Notes: generated by a model from the letters alone, not told the origin. Shown: positions 1-5,774, numbered from the stretch's first letter. The stretch: 5,774 bases of DNA from Flavobacteriales bacterium (GCA_011525065.1 WTIY01000145.1:1-5774), one strand, 5' to 3'. Translations and numbers: made by a program.

Positions 1-1160
1 TCTTTAATCAAAACATTCAATTCATCGGGTTGAGTAAACTTTGCTGCTAGTGGTGTGGCAAGAGATATGAGCTGGTCACGTTCCTGCAGGTGTAATGCTA
101 AATAGGCCTTCCAAGCCTTGTTTTTACCTTCTCTTACCTTTTTTTTGATGTCTGTCTCAAGATCGCTTAGGGCTTCATCACTGGCAATGTTCTGCTGAAT
201 GATCCATTGTCTCATTTTGAGGTTACAGTCGTGATTTCTTTCCCATTCTAGTCGCTCAGGACTTTTATAACGTTCGTGAGATCCACTGGTAGAGTGCCCT
301 TGGGGTTGGGTCAATTCACGCACATGTATCAAGACGGGCACATGGCTTAAACGAGCCAATTTTCCGGCCTTATTGTAGGCGGAAATGAGCTCAGGGTAAT
401 CCCAGCCATTGACTTTAATGATTTCGTAGCCATCTAAATCCGCTTCACGCTCAAATCCACTTAAAATGGTTGAAATGTTTTCTTTAGTGGTTTGGTACTT
501 GGCGTGAACTGAGATCCCGTAATCGTCATCCCAAACACTGATGACCATAGGGACTTGCATTACTCCAGCCGCGTTGATGGTCTCCCAGAACAGTCCTTCA
601 CTGGTGCTGGCATTTCCAATAGAGCCCCAGGCCACTTCATTACCTGAATCGGAAAGGTGCTTAAGGTGGGTTAAATTATCTAAAGACCGAAATACATTTG
701 AAGCCTGGGCCAGCCCCAGTAATCTCGGCATTTGACCCGCAGTTGGCGAAATGTCTGAACTGCTGTTGTACTGATCTTTAAGGGCTTTAAAAGCGCCATT
801 TTCATTCAAACTGTGGGTGGCAAAATGACCCCCCATCTGTCGTCCAGCGCTCATCGGTTCGTGCTCAATCGAAGTGTGGGCGTAAAGTCCTGCAAAAAAC
901 TCTTCTATGGACAACAAATCTAGCGCCATCATGAACGTTTGATCGCGGTAGTAGCCAGAGCGCCAATCTCCCTTTTTAAAGGCCTTTGCCCAAGCGAGCT
1001 GCGGTACTTCTTTACCATCTCCAAAAATGCCAAATTTTGCTTTGCCCGTGAGCACCTCGCGTCTGCCCAGTAAACTGCATTCTCGGCTGGTAACCGCTAC
1101 CGAATAATCCTTTAGGATTTCGGCTTTAAAATCGTCAAAAGACAAATTTTTATCTGACAT
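1..1160 (-). CDS. 2-oxoisovalerate (branched-chain 2-oxoacid) dehydrogenase E1, alpha/beta-fusion type; C-terminal part missing (window edge)
   Basis: This is the thiamine-diphosphate (ThDP)-dependent E1 component that decarboxylates branched-chain 2-oxoacids and passes the acyl group to the lipoyl E2, in the cytoplasm. I translated 386 codons from the ATG at 1158-1160 to the edge without a stop. Visible motifs are YRDQ (residues 71-74), GRQMGGH (106-112), the ThDP/Mg region GNASTSEG (182-189) followed by N196, SVWDDDYGIS (208-217), and the GHSTSGSHERYK loop (288-299), which corresponds to the mobile ThDP-site loop of PDH/BCKDH alpha subunits. This is the whole alpha-like half. In Bacteroidota such proteins usually continue into a beta-like transketolase half, to roughly 650-800 residues in all, so the rest should lie left of the window. 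Residue 183 is Asn where GDG-type sites have the Mg-binding Asp. The gene has its own promoter upstream and no Shine-Dalgarno site. Family assignment is firm; the exact substrate (branched-chain rather than pyruvate or acetoin) is inferred from overall resemblance. Confidence 0.93.
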   Translation of the reverse strand, partial: MSDKNLSFDDFKAEILKDYSVAVTSRECSLLGRREVLTGKAKFGIFGDGKEVPQLAWAKAFKKGDWRSGYYRDQTFMMALDLLSIEEFFAGLYAHTSIEHEPMSAGRQMGGHFATHSLNENGAFKALKDQYNSSSDISPTAGQMPRLLGLAQASNVFRSLDNLTHLKHLSDSGNEVAWGSIGNASTSEGLFWETINAAGVMQVPMVISVWDDDYGISVHAKYQTTKENISTILSGFEREADLDGYEIIKVNGWDYPELISAYNKAGKLARLSHVPVLIHVRELTQPQGHSTSGSHERYKSPERLEWERNHDCNLKMRQWIIQQNIASDEALSDLETDIKKKVREGKNKAWKAYLALHLQERDQLISLATPLAAKFTQPDELNVLIK

Positions 1161-1213
1161 GGTCGGCTTTTTCGCTTTTTGAATGGCGTGATCGTTCGAA
1201 CTAAATCGCGTTG

Positions 1214-1244
1214 CAAAATTAGTGATTTTTGACCTCATTTACAA
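1214..1244 (-). promoter_or_regulatory. Bacteroidota-type sigma-70 promoter for the E1 gene
   Basis: Reading the minus strand, TTG at 1244-1242 is followed after 20 nt by TAATTTTG at 1221-1214. This matches the Bacteroidota consensus of a -33 TTG/TTTG element and a -7 TAnnTTTG element separated by about 17-23 nt. The start point would fall near 1207-1210, giving a leader of about 50 nt before the ATG at 1160. The leader has no Shine-Dalgarno-like purine run, which is usual for this phylum. The position in the only sizeable intergenic gap supports it. Confidence 0.65.
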
Positions 1245-1245
1245 T

Positions 1246-1256
1246 GGTCATTGACC
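1246..1256. promoter_or_regulatory. Possible operator: GGTCA-n-TGACC palindrome just upstream of the E1 -33 element
   Basis: GGTCATTGACC is a palindrome of two 5-nt arms around one central base. It ends two bases upstream of the proposed -33 TTG. A third GGTCA half-site (minus strand, 1234-1230) lies between the -33 and -7 elements, in the same orientation as the far arm of the palindrome and 22 nt (about two helical turns) from it. The placement suits a transcription factor acting on the E1 promoter. The regulator is unknown, and short palindromes do occur by chance. Confidence 0.3.
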
Positions 1257-1331
1257 GCCAAACAAGCGCCAAATCAATTATTGGTCCTGTCTCCAGTGCA
1301 GTGTATTAAGCCACTGTATCTAGGGGTCAGA

Positions 1332-1547
1332 TCAAGATTTTTTTATGGCATTGAACCCAAAGAGAACCAGTAAAATAAAGGGCAGTCCGTGAAAAACCAA
1401 ATCAAAATAGTCCATGGGCTTCATGCCGACAGCACCGCCCATTATCCACTTGATTTTACCCCATATGTGGGGTTCTGGAAAATAGGGGGCAAGTCCTAAG
1501 GTCAAACAAAGCAAGATTATGAGTTTTGGGTTGTTCAATGGGTTCAT
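1332..1547 (-). CDS. Small two-helix inner-membrane protein (type often labelled 'RND transporter'), function unknown
   Basis: This 71-residue protein has a first hydrophobic helix at about residues 8-23 (KLIILLCLTLGLAPYF) and a second at about 52-68 (FHGLPFILLVLFGFNAI). A conserved-looking stretch lies between them: FPEPHIWGK, then GGAVGMKPMDYFDL. Full-length proteins of 65-75 residues with the LGLAPF.PEPH and KP.D.FDLLLHG signature occur in Bacteroidota and Proteobacteria. They often carry the misleading name RND transporter, although they are far too short to be a transporter of that class. The Lys-rich C-terminus suggests both ends are cytoplasmic. The ATG lies 1 nt after the TGA of the barrel gene (TGA-T-ATG), so translation is probably coupled and the two are probably co-expressed. 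It is the last gene of the operon. No function can be given from sequence. Confidence 0.8.
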   Translation of the reverse strand: MNPLNNPKLIILLCLTLGLAPYFPEPHIWGKIKWIMGGAVGMKPMDYFDLVFHGLPFILLVLFGFNAIKKS

Positions 1548-1548
1548 A

Positions 1549-4374
1549 TCAATACCATTTTCGAGTGAATAGTCGGCTTAAGGTTTCAAGGTCTAGCGTT
1601 GCAATGAACCTTATGCGCTGACTGTAGTTTCCTAAATTGGGTTCATAGCCAAGGTTGGACCACAGCGGAAAGTACAATTCGAAAAAGTCGGTTACAAAAC
1701 TGGTTCGAATGCCCGAGTCATATACCACATTGGCTCTGTCTCCCTTGTTTTTGACTAATCCCAGATCGCCGTAAACAAAAATCCAACGCCATAAGTTTAC
1801 ACTGGAATTGACCGTGGTGATCCATTGATTGGCAAACGCAGGCTGAAGTTGCGATTTAAAGCCACCTTCTGCAATAATCAGTTGCTGACTGTAAATGCCA
1901 CTACGCTCGCTGCGACCGTAATAATTGTAATCAAAAAGGTAATCGGTCGGACGGTCTAGGGCAAAACTGAAATAATTGTCATCATCGGCCGTATCATTAC
2001 GTAAAAAAAGTCCTGCGTAAAAACGCAGATTGATTTGGCGGTTATTCAAAAATAATTTTCGGTATTCAAACTGTGCCGAAACCTTGCTAAATGCAGAAGC
2101 CCATTGGGCGTTGAAGGCTGCTGAGTAAAAGTTGATCAAATTATTATCAGAGTAGTTGAACTGCAGGTTGTACACGCTGTAGTTCGGTTCCCGATCGACT
2201 TGATTAAGGGCTTTATCTCTAGTGACATGCACCGATCTGAGTGTCAGGTATTGCCGATTGTTTTTGCGCAAATCATTTTTGTCGCGGAAAGCGAAGATCG
2301 CGTAAGGTGATAGCCTACGATAAAACAAACCCTGATCGTAGGAAAAATAATTGCCTGCGATACCAAAACGTTGCAAAAATAAATTTGAGCTTTCATTCCA
2401 ACGATTGTAAACCACTGAGCCACGACCTACAGGGGATTGTGAATTCAGTGCATATTGTGGTTCAAAGTTGAAATGAAGCGGTTTAGGTAAAATCGTACGG
2501 TTGTACCAACGAAGCCCTAAACTCAATCCGTCGTAGAGGTTGTAGCTGGCAGCTGGCAGCATAAAGATTTGTCGATAGTTCGGGTCCTCGATGTCTTGTA
2601 TTAACCTGAGTTGGATCGGTTTTCGATAAGGCTGAGTGATGCCCTCATAATTATTTCTGGCGTTGATTTCAGGAACTGCTGCATTTTGATTGACCACCAA
2701 GCGCTCCGAAGCCAAATGAGGTATGGTGACCGTTACTTTATCCTTAAAGGGCGGCGTCCAGTGTTTTGCGGTCAAGCTATCCCCATTGAAGCTCGAAAGA
2801 CTCACAGGGCTTTTTGCCCGACCTTTATTCAATACAGTGACTTGTATTGAGTCGCCTTGCGGTTCAATTTTCTTGATTTTAAAATCGTTTGAGGTACGCT
2901 CGTGAATAAAATCCTCAAAATACCAACTCAGATTATCCTTTTGATCACTGAGAACACGAGCATATCGCTCGGCACTTAGTGGTGTTTTACCCTGCTTAAA
3001 AAGTGATCTTACTCTCTTTTTAAACACCTCTGGCCCCAAGTATTGTTTCAATAAATTAAGATGGACTCCGGCTAAATATTCATTGCTGATGTTGGCGTTG
3101 AAGTTGATCAGTTTATCCTTGGGGGTGGTCAAGGATTGATGAACATTGTTTCTGACTCCATTGAGGTAAATCAATTTGTATTGACTGTTGAAATCCAATT
3201 TACTGAGGCGTGCCCAGCGGATTATGGGCCATCGACTGAAACTCCCTAAAAGTTTTTCATTTGGATAAAATCGATTGACGTATTCCTGCATTAAATGAAT
3301 GAGTAATCCCGCTCGAATCCAGTAGTCGTCTCGAAGATTTATGGCGAGTTGACGTTTTAGGTAATGATCTGCGATGATTTTTAAAAATGCCAATTCTCGA
3401 TCAAAACCTGGCGGGTAAGGGTTGAGAAAATCAGGCAATTGATTTAATCCATAAAATGGATTTCGCTTATACTGACGTTCACCAATCAAAAGGATCTCTT
3501 CATTTAAATGCCCCAACTCATGACTTAAAAACTGATCGATTCTGCTCAATTGAAATTGTCTGGTATCGGTGGAGTCTTTTTTCAGGTCAAAGTCCGTAAG
3601 AATCGTAAAATGCTCGGTATGATAGGTTTGAAATACAGGTTCATGGTTCCAGTAAAGCGGGATCACATCATGTCTGTTGCCTTTAAAACGAGCTTTGACC
3701 AGTTGCTGATCGACCTCTGTTTCCTGGTGGATGAGGTCAGTCTGAAAAACTAAATTGGACGGATAGGTGACCGTTAATTCAAGGTCTGTTTCGGCCATAT
3801 GAAAGTCGTCAAGATTCTTATGGCTGTAAATCATCCATTGCTGCTGAAAGTCCGCCGGGGCAATCCACCAGTGTTTTAGATGAAGATTTCCCTCATTGTC
3901 TCGACCAAAACGAGTGAATTTATCCTTGGGAATTTTTATTCGATAGACCAGATGTGTTTCGATGCTGTCCTCTGAAGACAAAACTCTGGGGAGCATTAAC
4001 CGGATTTGATCCACTTCGGGACGGCTGTAGTTTGCCGTTTCACCCCCTACGGTCCATGATTCGATGGTCGTACGACCTCGATCCCGTTCAGCTTCAAAAT
4101 GAAAATTTGCCTCAAAGTTTTCAGCAAAACGTTGGCCCAGTGGGCTTGTTTTATCTGAAAAAGCATTGGCCCAGTCCAAAAAACAAAATGAATCCAAATT
4201 CTGATCACTGGTATTGATCAGTCGCATTTGCTGAGTCACGATTAATTCCGCACTTAAGGTATCTAACTCGATCTCGAGATTAACCCGATGCTGAGCATGA
4301 CACAGATCAGCCCCGATGATGAGACAAACCAAGGCTTTTGACGCCAGGCGCAGAATGTGAACGAATCGATTCAC
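1549..4374 (-). CDS. Secreted M1-peptidase-like (apparently inactive) protein fused to a C-terminal outer-membrane beta-barrel
   Basis: This is a 941-residue envelope protein. Residues 1-27 look like a type I signal peptide (basic start, ALVCLIIGADL core, cleavage after CHA); the Cys at 25 is not in a good lipobox. Residues about 30-500 resemble M1 aminopeptidases: a beta-rich N-terminal domain, then GLNQLP (309-314) at the GAMEN-like position, then a helix where HExxH is expected. Here that helix reads IIADH (333-337), and the expected WLNEGFA reads WIRAGLL (352-358), so two zinc ligands and the catalytic Glu are absent. Residues about 500-580 are a small beta-domain, and about 585-941 are alternating aromatic strands ending in a terminal Tyr (FTRKWY), typical of an outer-membrane barrel inserted by BAM. 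The start is GTG at 4372-4374; the LOG stop lies in the same frame three codons upstream, and the next Met is residue 50, past the signal peptide. Database labels such as metalloprotease are likely, but catalysis is doubtful. Confidence 0.85.
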   Translation of the reverse strand: MNRFVHILRLASKALVCLIIGADLCHAQHRVNLEIELDTLSAELIVTQQMRLINTSDQNLDSFCFLDWANAFSDKTSPLGQRFAENFEANFHFEAERDRGRTTIESWTVGGETANYSRPEVDQIRLMLPRVLSSEDSIETHLVYRIKIPKDKFTRFGRDNEGNLHLKHWWIAPADFQQQWMIYSHKNLDDFHMAETDLELTVTYPSNLVFQTDLIHQETEVDQQLVKARFKGNRHDVIPLYWNHEPVFQTYHTEHFTILTDFDLKKDSTDTRQFQLSRIDQFLSHELGHLNEEILLIGERQYKRNPFYGLNQLPDFLNPYPPGFDRELAFLKIIADHYLKRQLAINLRDDYWIRAGLLIHLMQEYVNRFYPNEKLLGSFSRWPIIRWARLSKLDFNSQYKLIYLNGVRNNVHQSLTTPKDKLINFNANISNEYLAGVHLNLLKQYLGPEVFKKRVRSLFKQGKTPLSAERYARVLSDQKDNLSWYFEDFIHERTSNDFKIKKIEPQGDSIQVTVLNKGRAKSPVSLSSFNGDSLTAKHWTPPFKDKVTVTIPHLASERLVVNQNAAVPEINARNNYEGITQPYRKPIQLRLIQDIEDPNYRQIFMLPAASYNLYDGLSLGLRWYNRTILPKPLHFNFEPQYALNSQSPVGRGSVVYNRWNESSNLFLQRFGIAGNYFSYDQGLFYRRLSPYAIFAFRDKNDLRKNNRQYLTLRSVHVTRDKALNQVDREPNYSVYNLQFNYSDNNLINFYSAAFNAQWASAFSKVSAQFEYRKLFLNNRQINLRFYAGLFLRNDTADDDNYFSFALDRPTDYLFDYNYYGRSERSGIYSQQLIIAEGGFKSQLQPAFANQWITTVNSSVNLWRWIFVYGDLGLVKNKGDRANVVYDSGIRTSFVTDFFELYFPLWSNLGYEPNLGNYSQRIRFIATLDLETLSRLFTRKWY
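4357..4374 (-). promoter_or_regulatory. Inverted repeat enclosing the GTG start codon of the barrel protein
   Basis: In the mRNA the first 18 nt of the gene can pair as GUGAA (4374-4370) with UUCAC (4361-4357) around an 8-nt loop, which puts the GTG start inside the stem. A perfect 10-nt palindrome, GAATCGATTC (4363-4372), overlaps the same place. With the LOG stop codon only 6 nt upstream, ribosomes finishing LOG could melt this hairpin and couple the two genes. The stem is short, so the effect is uncertain. Confidence 0.3.
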
Positions 4375-4380
4375 TATAAA

Positions 4381-5067
4381 TTAGAAGTTTGGACTGATGG
4401 CAAATTGATTGTAGAAATCGGTCAAAATATCGATTACCTCGTCCTCTGTGTCCACCAATTTGATGAGGTCGAGATCTTCAGGACTGATGTTTTTCTCTGC
4501 GGCCATGGTGTTTTTAATCCAGTCATAAAGTCCCTCCCAATAGGTCCGACCCACTAAAATAATGGGAAATAGATCGACTTTTTTGGTTTGAATCAAAGTA
4601 ATCGCTTCAAATAATTCGTCCAGCGTACCAAAACCACCAGGCATGACCACAAATCCCTGGGCGTATTTTACAAACATGACCTTGCGCACGAAAAAGTAAT
4701 CAAAATCAATGCTGTTTTGCTTATCGATAAAGGGATTGCTGTGCTGCTCAAAAGGCAGTTCTATGTTCAGGCCTACAGAAGTTCCACCATTTTCATAAGC
4801 CCCCTTGTTTGCTGCCTCCATGATGCCAGGCCCACCTCCAGTGATGACCCCAAAACCCAAATTTGTGATCCGCTTTGCGATGCGTTGGGCTAAATCGTAA
4901 TAGGGATTGTCCTTTTTTGTTCTGGCCGAACCAAAAATGCTTACACATGGTCCAATCTTGGCCAATTTTTCATACCCCTCGACAAATTCGCCCATGATTT
5001 TAAATACGGCCCATGAGTCATTGGTTTTTATCTCATTCCAGTTTTTGTATTCTTTTTCAGCGCTCAT
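4381..5067 (-). CDS. LOG/TIGR00730-family Rossmann-fold nucleotide 5'-monophosphate phosphoribohydrolase
   Basis: This 228-residue cytoplasmic enzyme is related to plant LOG and bacterial PpnN-type proteins, which hydrolyse the N-glycosidic bond of nucleoside 5'-monophosphates (cytokinin ribotides in plants, purine or pyrimidine monophosphates in bacteria) to base plus ribose 5-phosphate. Motifs seen are SIFGSAR (43-49), the nucleotide-binding loop GGGPGIMEAANKGA (77-90), FFVRK (125-129) with the conserved Arg, and the family hallmark PGGFGTLDE (143-151) with the catalytic Glu. Length and N-terminus are normal for the Bacteroidota members. The ATG at 5065-5067 overlaps the uvrA stop as ATGA, so translation is coupled to uvrA, and the barrel gene follows after 6 nt. 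Older labels such as lysine decarboxylase for this family are wrong. The precise substrate cannot be read from sequence, and a lasting link to DNA repair is only suggested by position. Confidence 0.93.
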   Translation of the reverse strand: MSAEKEYKNWNEIKTNDSWAVFKIMGEFVEGYEKLAKIGPCVSIFGSARTKKDNPYYDLAQRIAKRITNLGFGVITGGGPGIMEAANKGAYENGGTSVGLNIELPFEQHSNPFIDKQNSIDFDYFFVRKVMFVKYAQGFVVMPGGFGTLDELFEAITLIQTKKVDLFPIILVGRTYWEGLYDWIKNTMAAEKNISPEDLDLIKLVDTEDEVIDILTDFYNQFAISPNF

Positions 5068-5567
5068 GATGTCGTTTTGTTTTGGTTAAGCTCTAATCCT
5101 AAAAAATGAGCCGTATGACTCTTGGTTTTGGCGATGAATTCTTCTGGACGACCAAACCCCATTATTTGACCACCGTTTCCGCCACCTTCAGGCCCCAGAT
5201 CGATTAAGTAATCAACGGTTTTAATGACGTCTAAATTGTGTTCGATAATAACGATGGTATTGCCTTTGTTGACTAATTTACTCAAAACTTTGAGTAACAC
5301 ACGAATGTCTTCAAAATGCAAACCAGTGGTGGGTTCATCTAAGATGTATATCGTGTTTCCGGTATCTCGTTTTGCGAGTTCCGAGGCCAATTTGATGCGT
5401 TGAGCTTCACCTCCAGAAAGGGTAGTGGATTGCTGTCCTAGGGTGATGTAACCCAGCCCAACGTCTTCAATGGTTTTTAGGGTGCGGTAAATTTTTGGAA
5501 TGTGTTCAAAAAACACACAAGCCTCCTCGATGGTCATTTCCAGCACATCAAAAATGCTTTTGCCCTT
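5064..5567 (-). CDS. uvrA: UvrA, excinuclease ABC subunit A: C-terminal ATPase fragment only, 5' part lost at a junction
   Basis: The last 167 residues of UvrA, the damage-sensing ATPase of nucleotide excision repair. From KGKSIFDVLEMTIEEA onward the match to Bacteroidota UvrA is continuous: the ABC signature LSGGEAQR (DNA about 5400-5420), Walker B IYILDEPTTGLH (about 5320-5350), the H-loop IIEHNLDVIK (about 5223-5250), IDLGPEGG, and an ordinary C-terminus. The protein is normally about 930-950 residues, so about 770 are missing, including both Walker A motifs and the zinc fingers. The frame stays open to a Met codon at 5675, but those 36 extra codons are the reverse strand of an envC-like gene and lack the expected CxxC-GKR[YF]N region. 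Do not use 5675 as the true start. The TGA at 5064-5066 overlaps the LOG ATG. As it stands here the product would be inactive; whether the real genome is so is addressed by the junction entry. Confidence 0.92.
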   Translation of the reverse strand, partial: KGKSIFDVLEMTIEEACVFFEHIPKIYRTLKTIEDVGLGYITLGQQSTTLSGGEAQRIKLASELAKRDTGNTIYILDEPTTGLHFEDIRVLLKVLSKLVNKGNTIVIIEHNLDVIKTVDYLIDLGPEGGGNGGQIMGFGRPEEFIAKTKSHTAHFLGLELNQNKTTS

Positions 5568-5575
5568 ACACCGGA
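5559..5575. other. Head-to-head junction between uvrA and an envC-like gene (rearrangement or chimera breakpoint)
   Basis: Minus-strand UvrA similarity stops at the Lys of KGKSI (codon 5565-5567), and the residue before it is Cys where Tyr or Phe is usual. Plus-strand EnvC similarity begins by about ALTPE (5562-5576). The two matches abut or overlap by a few bases, so the join probably lies in a short shared sequence (microhomology). Both genes lose their 5' ends at this same place. The exact base cannot be fixed without intact relatives. Confidence 0.75.
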
Positions 5576-5774
5576 GTCGAAGTTGTTGGCAGCTAACTTT
5601 GTTGCCAACAAGGGTAAACTTCCTTGGCCTGTAAAAAAAGGAATTGTTATTCAGCGTTATGGTACCCAACCACATCCAGTAGTAAAGACCACGATGATCA
5701 AAAGTAACGGAGTGACCATTGCCACCACCCCCAAATCAGAAGCTAGGGCAGTTTTTGAGGGGGAGGTTATGACC
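5562..5774 (+). CDS. envC: EnvC-like murein hydrolase activator (M23/LytM-type), internal fragment: start lost at junction, end beyond window
   Basis: The plus-strand frame reading codons 5562-5564 to 5772-5774 gives 71 residues: ALTPESKLLAANF, then VANKGKLPWPVKKG, then IQRYGTQPHPVVK, then NGVTIATTPKSEARAVFEGEV. The NKGKLPWPV linker, the RxG.QPHPV..K motif and RAVF.GEV are characteristic of the start of the degenerate M23/LytM domain in Bacteroidota EnvC-like proteins, which are periplasmic coiled-coil activators of septal amidases. The Asp that would bind zinc in active M23 enzymes (GVDI) is Thr here (GVTI), and no second His precedes it, which fits an activator rather than an endopeptidase. 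The N-terminal signal peptide and coiled coil should precede ALTPE but are replaced by antisense uvrA. The frame stays open leftwards only to a TAG at 5478-5480 with no credible start. The 36 N-terminal codons of the apparent minus-strand frame up to 5675 are the antisense of this fragment. Confidence 0.87.
5583..5611. repeat. Perfect 9-bp inverted repeat inside the envC-like fragment, next to the junction
   Basis: TTGTTGGCA (5583-5591) and TGCCAACAA (5603-5611) are exact reverse complements separated by 11 nt. The hairpin lies within envC coding sequence, 10-25 nt from the breakpoint. It has no T-tract and is inside a gene, so it is not read as a terminator. It may have helped template switching or strand breakage at the junction. 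Confidence 0.55.

Noticed and set aside
541..735. Plus-strand open frame of 64 codons
   Set aside because: It is antisense to the ThDP-binding region of the E1 gene, whose protein sequence is strongly conserved.
1299..1316. Possible terminator hairpin (CAGTG, 8-nt loop, CACTG) downstream of the small membrane protein gene
   Set aside because: The stem is only 5 bp and no T-tract follows on the minus strand.
2241..4217. Several plus-strand open frames of 60-87 codons opposite the barrel protein gene
   Set aside because: They lie entirely antisense to a long, well-supported coding region, show no recognisable motifs and have no promoter or independent spacing.
4297..4302. Lipoprotein signal with Cys25 in the barrel protein
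   Set aside because: The residues before the Cys are Ala-Asp-Leu, which does not fit a lipobox; cleavage by signal peptidase I after CHA is more plausible and agrees with a C-terminal barrel.
4357..5089. Plus-strand open frames opposite the LOG gene and its ends
   Set aside because: They are shadows of the LOG coding sequence with no protein-like features of their own.
5568..5675. N-terminal extension of the uvrA frame, with a Met codon at 5673-5675
   Set aside because: It lacks the UvrA zinc-finger/GKR[YF]N region that should precede KGKSI, and the opposite strand encodes a clear EnvC segment, so it is antisense sequence that happens to lack stops.

Overview
The window reads as a piece of a Bacteroidota genome, most likely Flavobacteriia/Flavobacteriales. 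The main reasons are a 2-oxoacid dehydrogenase E1 of the alpha/beta-fusion type typical of that group, a close match to the Bacteroidota -33/-7 promoter pattern (TTG, 20 nt, TAATTTTG), the lack of Shine-Dalgarno sites, and an outer-membrane barrel fused to an M1-peptidase-like domain. The exact genus cannot be read from the sequence.

Layout, in order of transcription on the minus strand. From 5567 down to 1332 four genes are packed as one apparent operon: the C-terminal part of uvrA (nucleotide excision repair ATPase), a LOG/TIGR00730-family nucleotide-processing enzyme (4-nt ATGA overlap with uvrA), a 941-residue secreted protein joining a degenerate M1-metallopeptidase-like domain to a C-terminal outer-membrane beta-barrel (6 nt after the LOG stop, GTG start), and a 71-residue two-helix membrane protein (1 nt after the barrel protein stop). 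A 171-nt intergenic region (1161-1331) holds a good promoter and a GGTCA-type palindrome. It drives the last minus-strand gene, the thiamine-diphosphate-dependent E1 component of a branched-chain 2-oxoacid dehydrogenase, which runs off the left edge after 386 codons.

The right end is the anomaly. The open frame containing uvrA continues to 5675, but its first 36 codons do not resemble UvrA. Read on the plus strand, the same DNA (about 5562-5774) is an excellent match to the linker and start of the M23/LytM domain of a Bacteroidota EnvC-like murein hydrolase activator, and it runs off the right edge. Two conserved genes are therefore joined head to head, each lacking its 5' part, at a breakpoint near 5559-5575. 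This is either a real inversion-type rearrangement that destroys both genes or, more likely, an amplification or assembly chimera.

As for how the genes work together, E1 belongs to branched-chain amino acid catabolism and fatty-acid precursor supply. The uvrA-LOG-barrel-small-protein cluster has no obvious single pathway. Its tight spacing shows co-expression, but a shared function is inference. The barrel protein with a dead peptidase-like domain and its coupled small membrane protein are the least understood elements. No tRNA, rRNA, CRISPR array or insertion sequence was seen, and there is no gene-free stretch longer than 171 nt.
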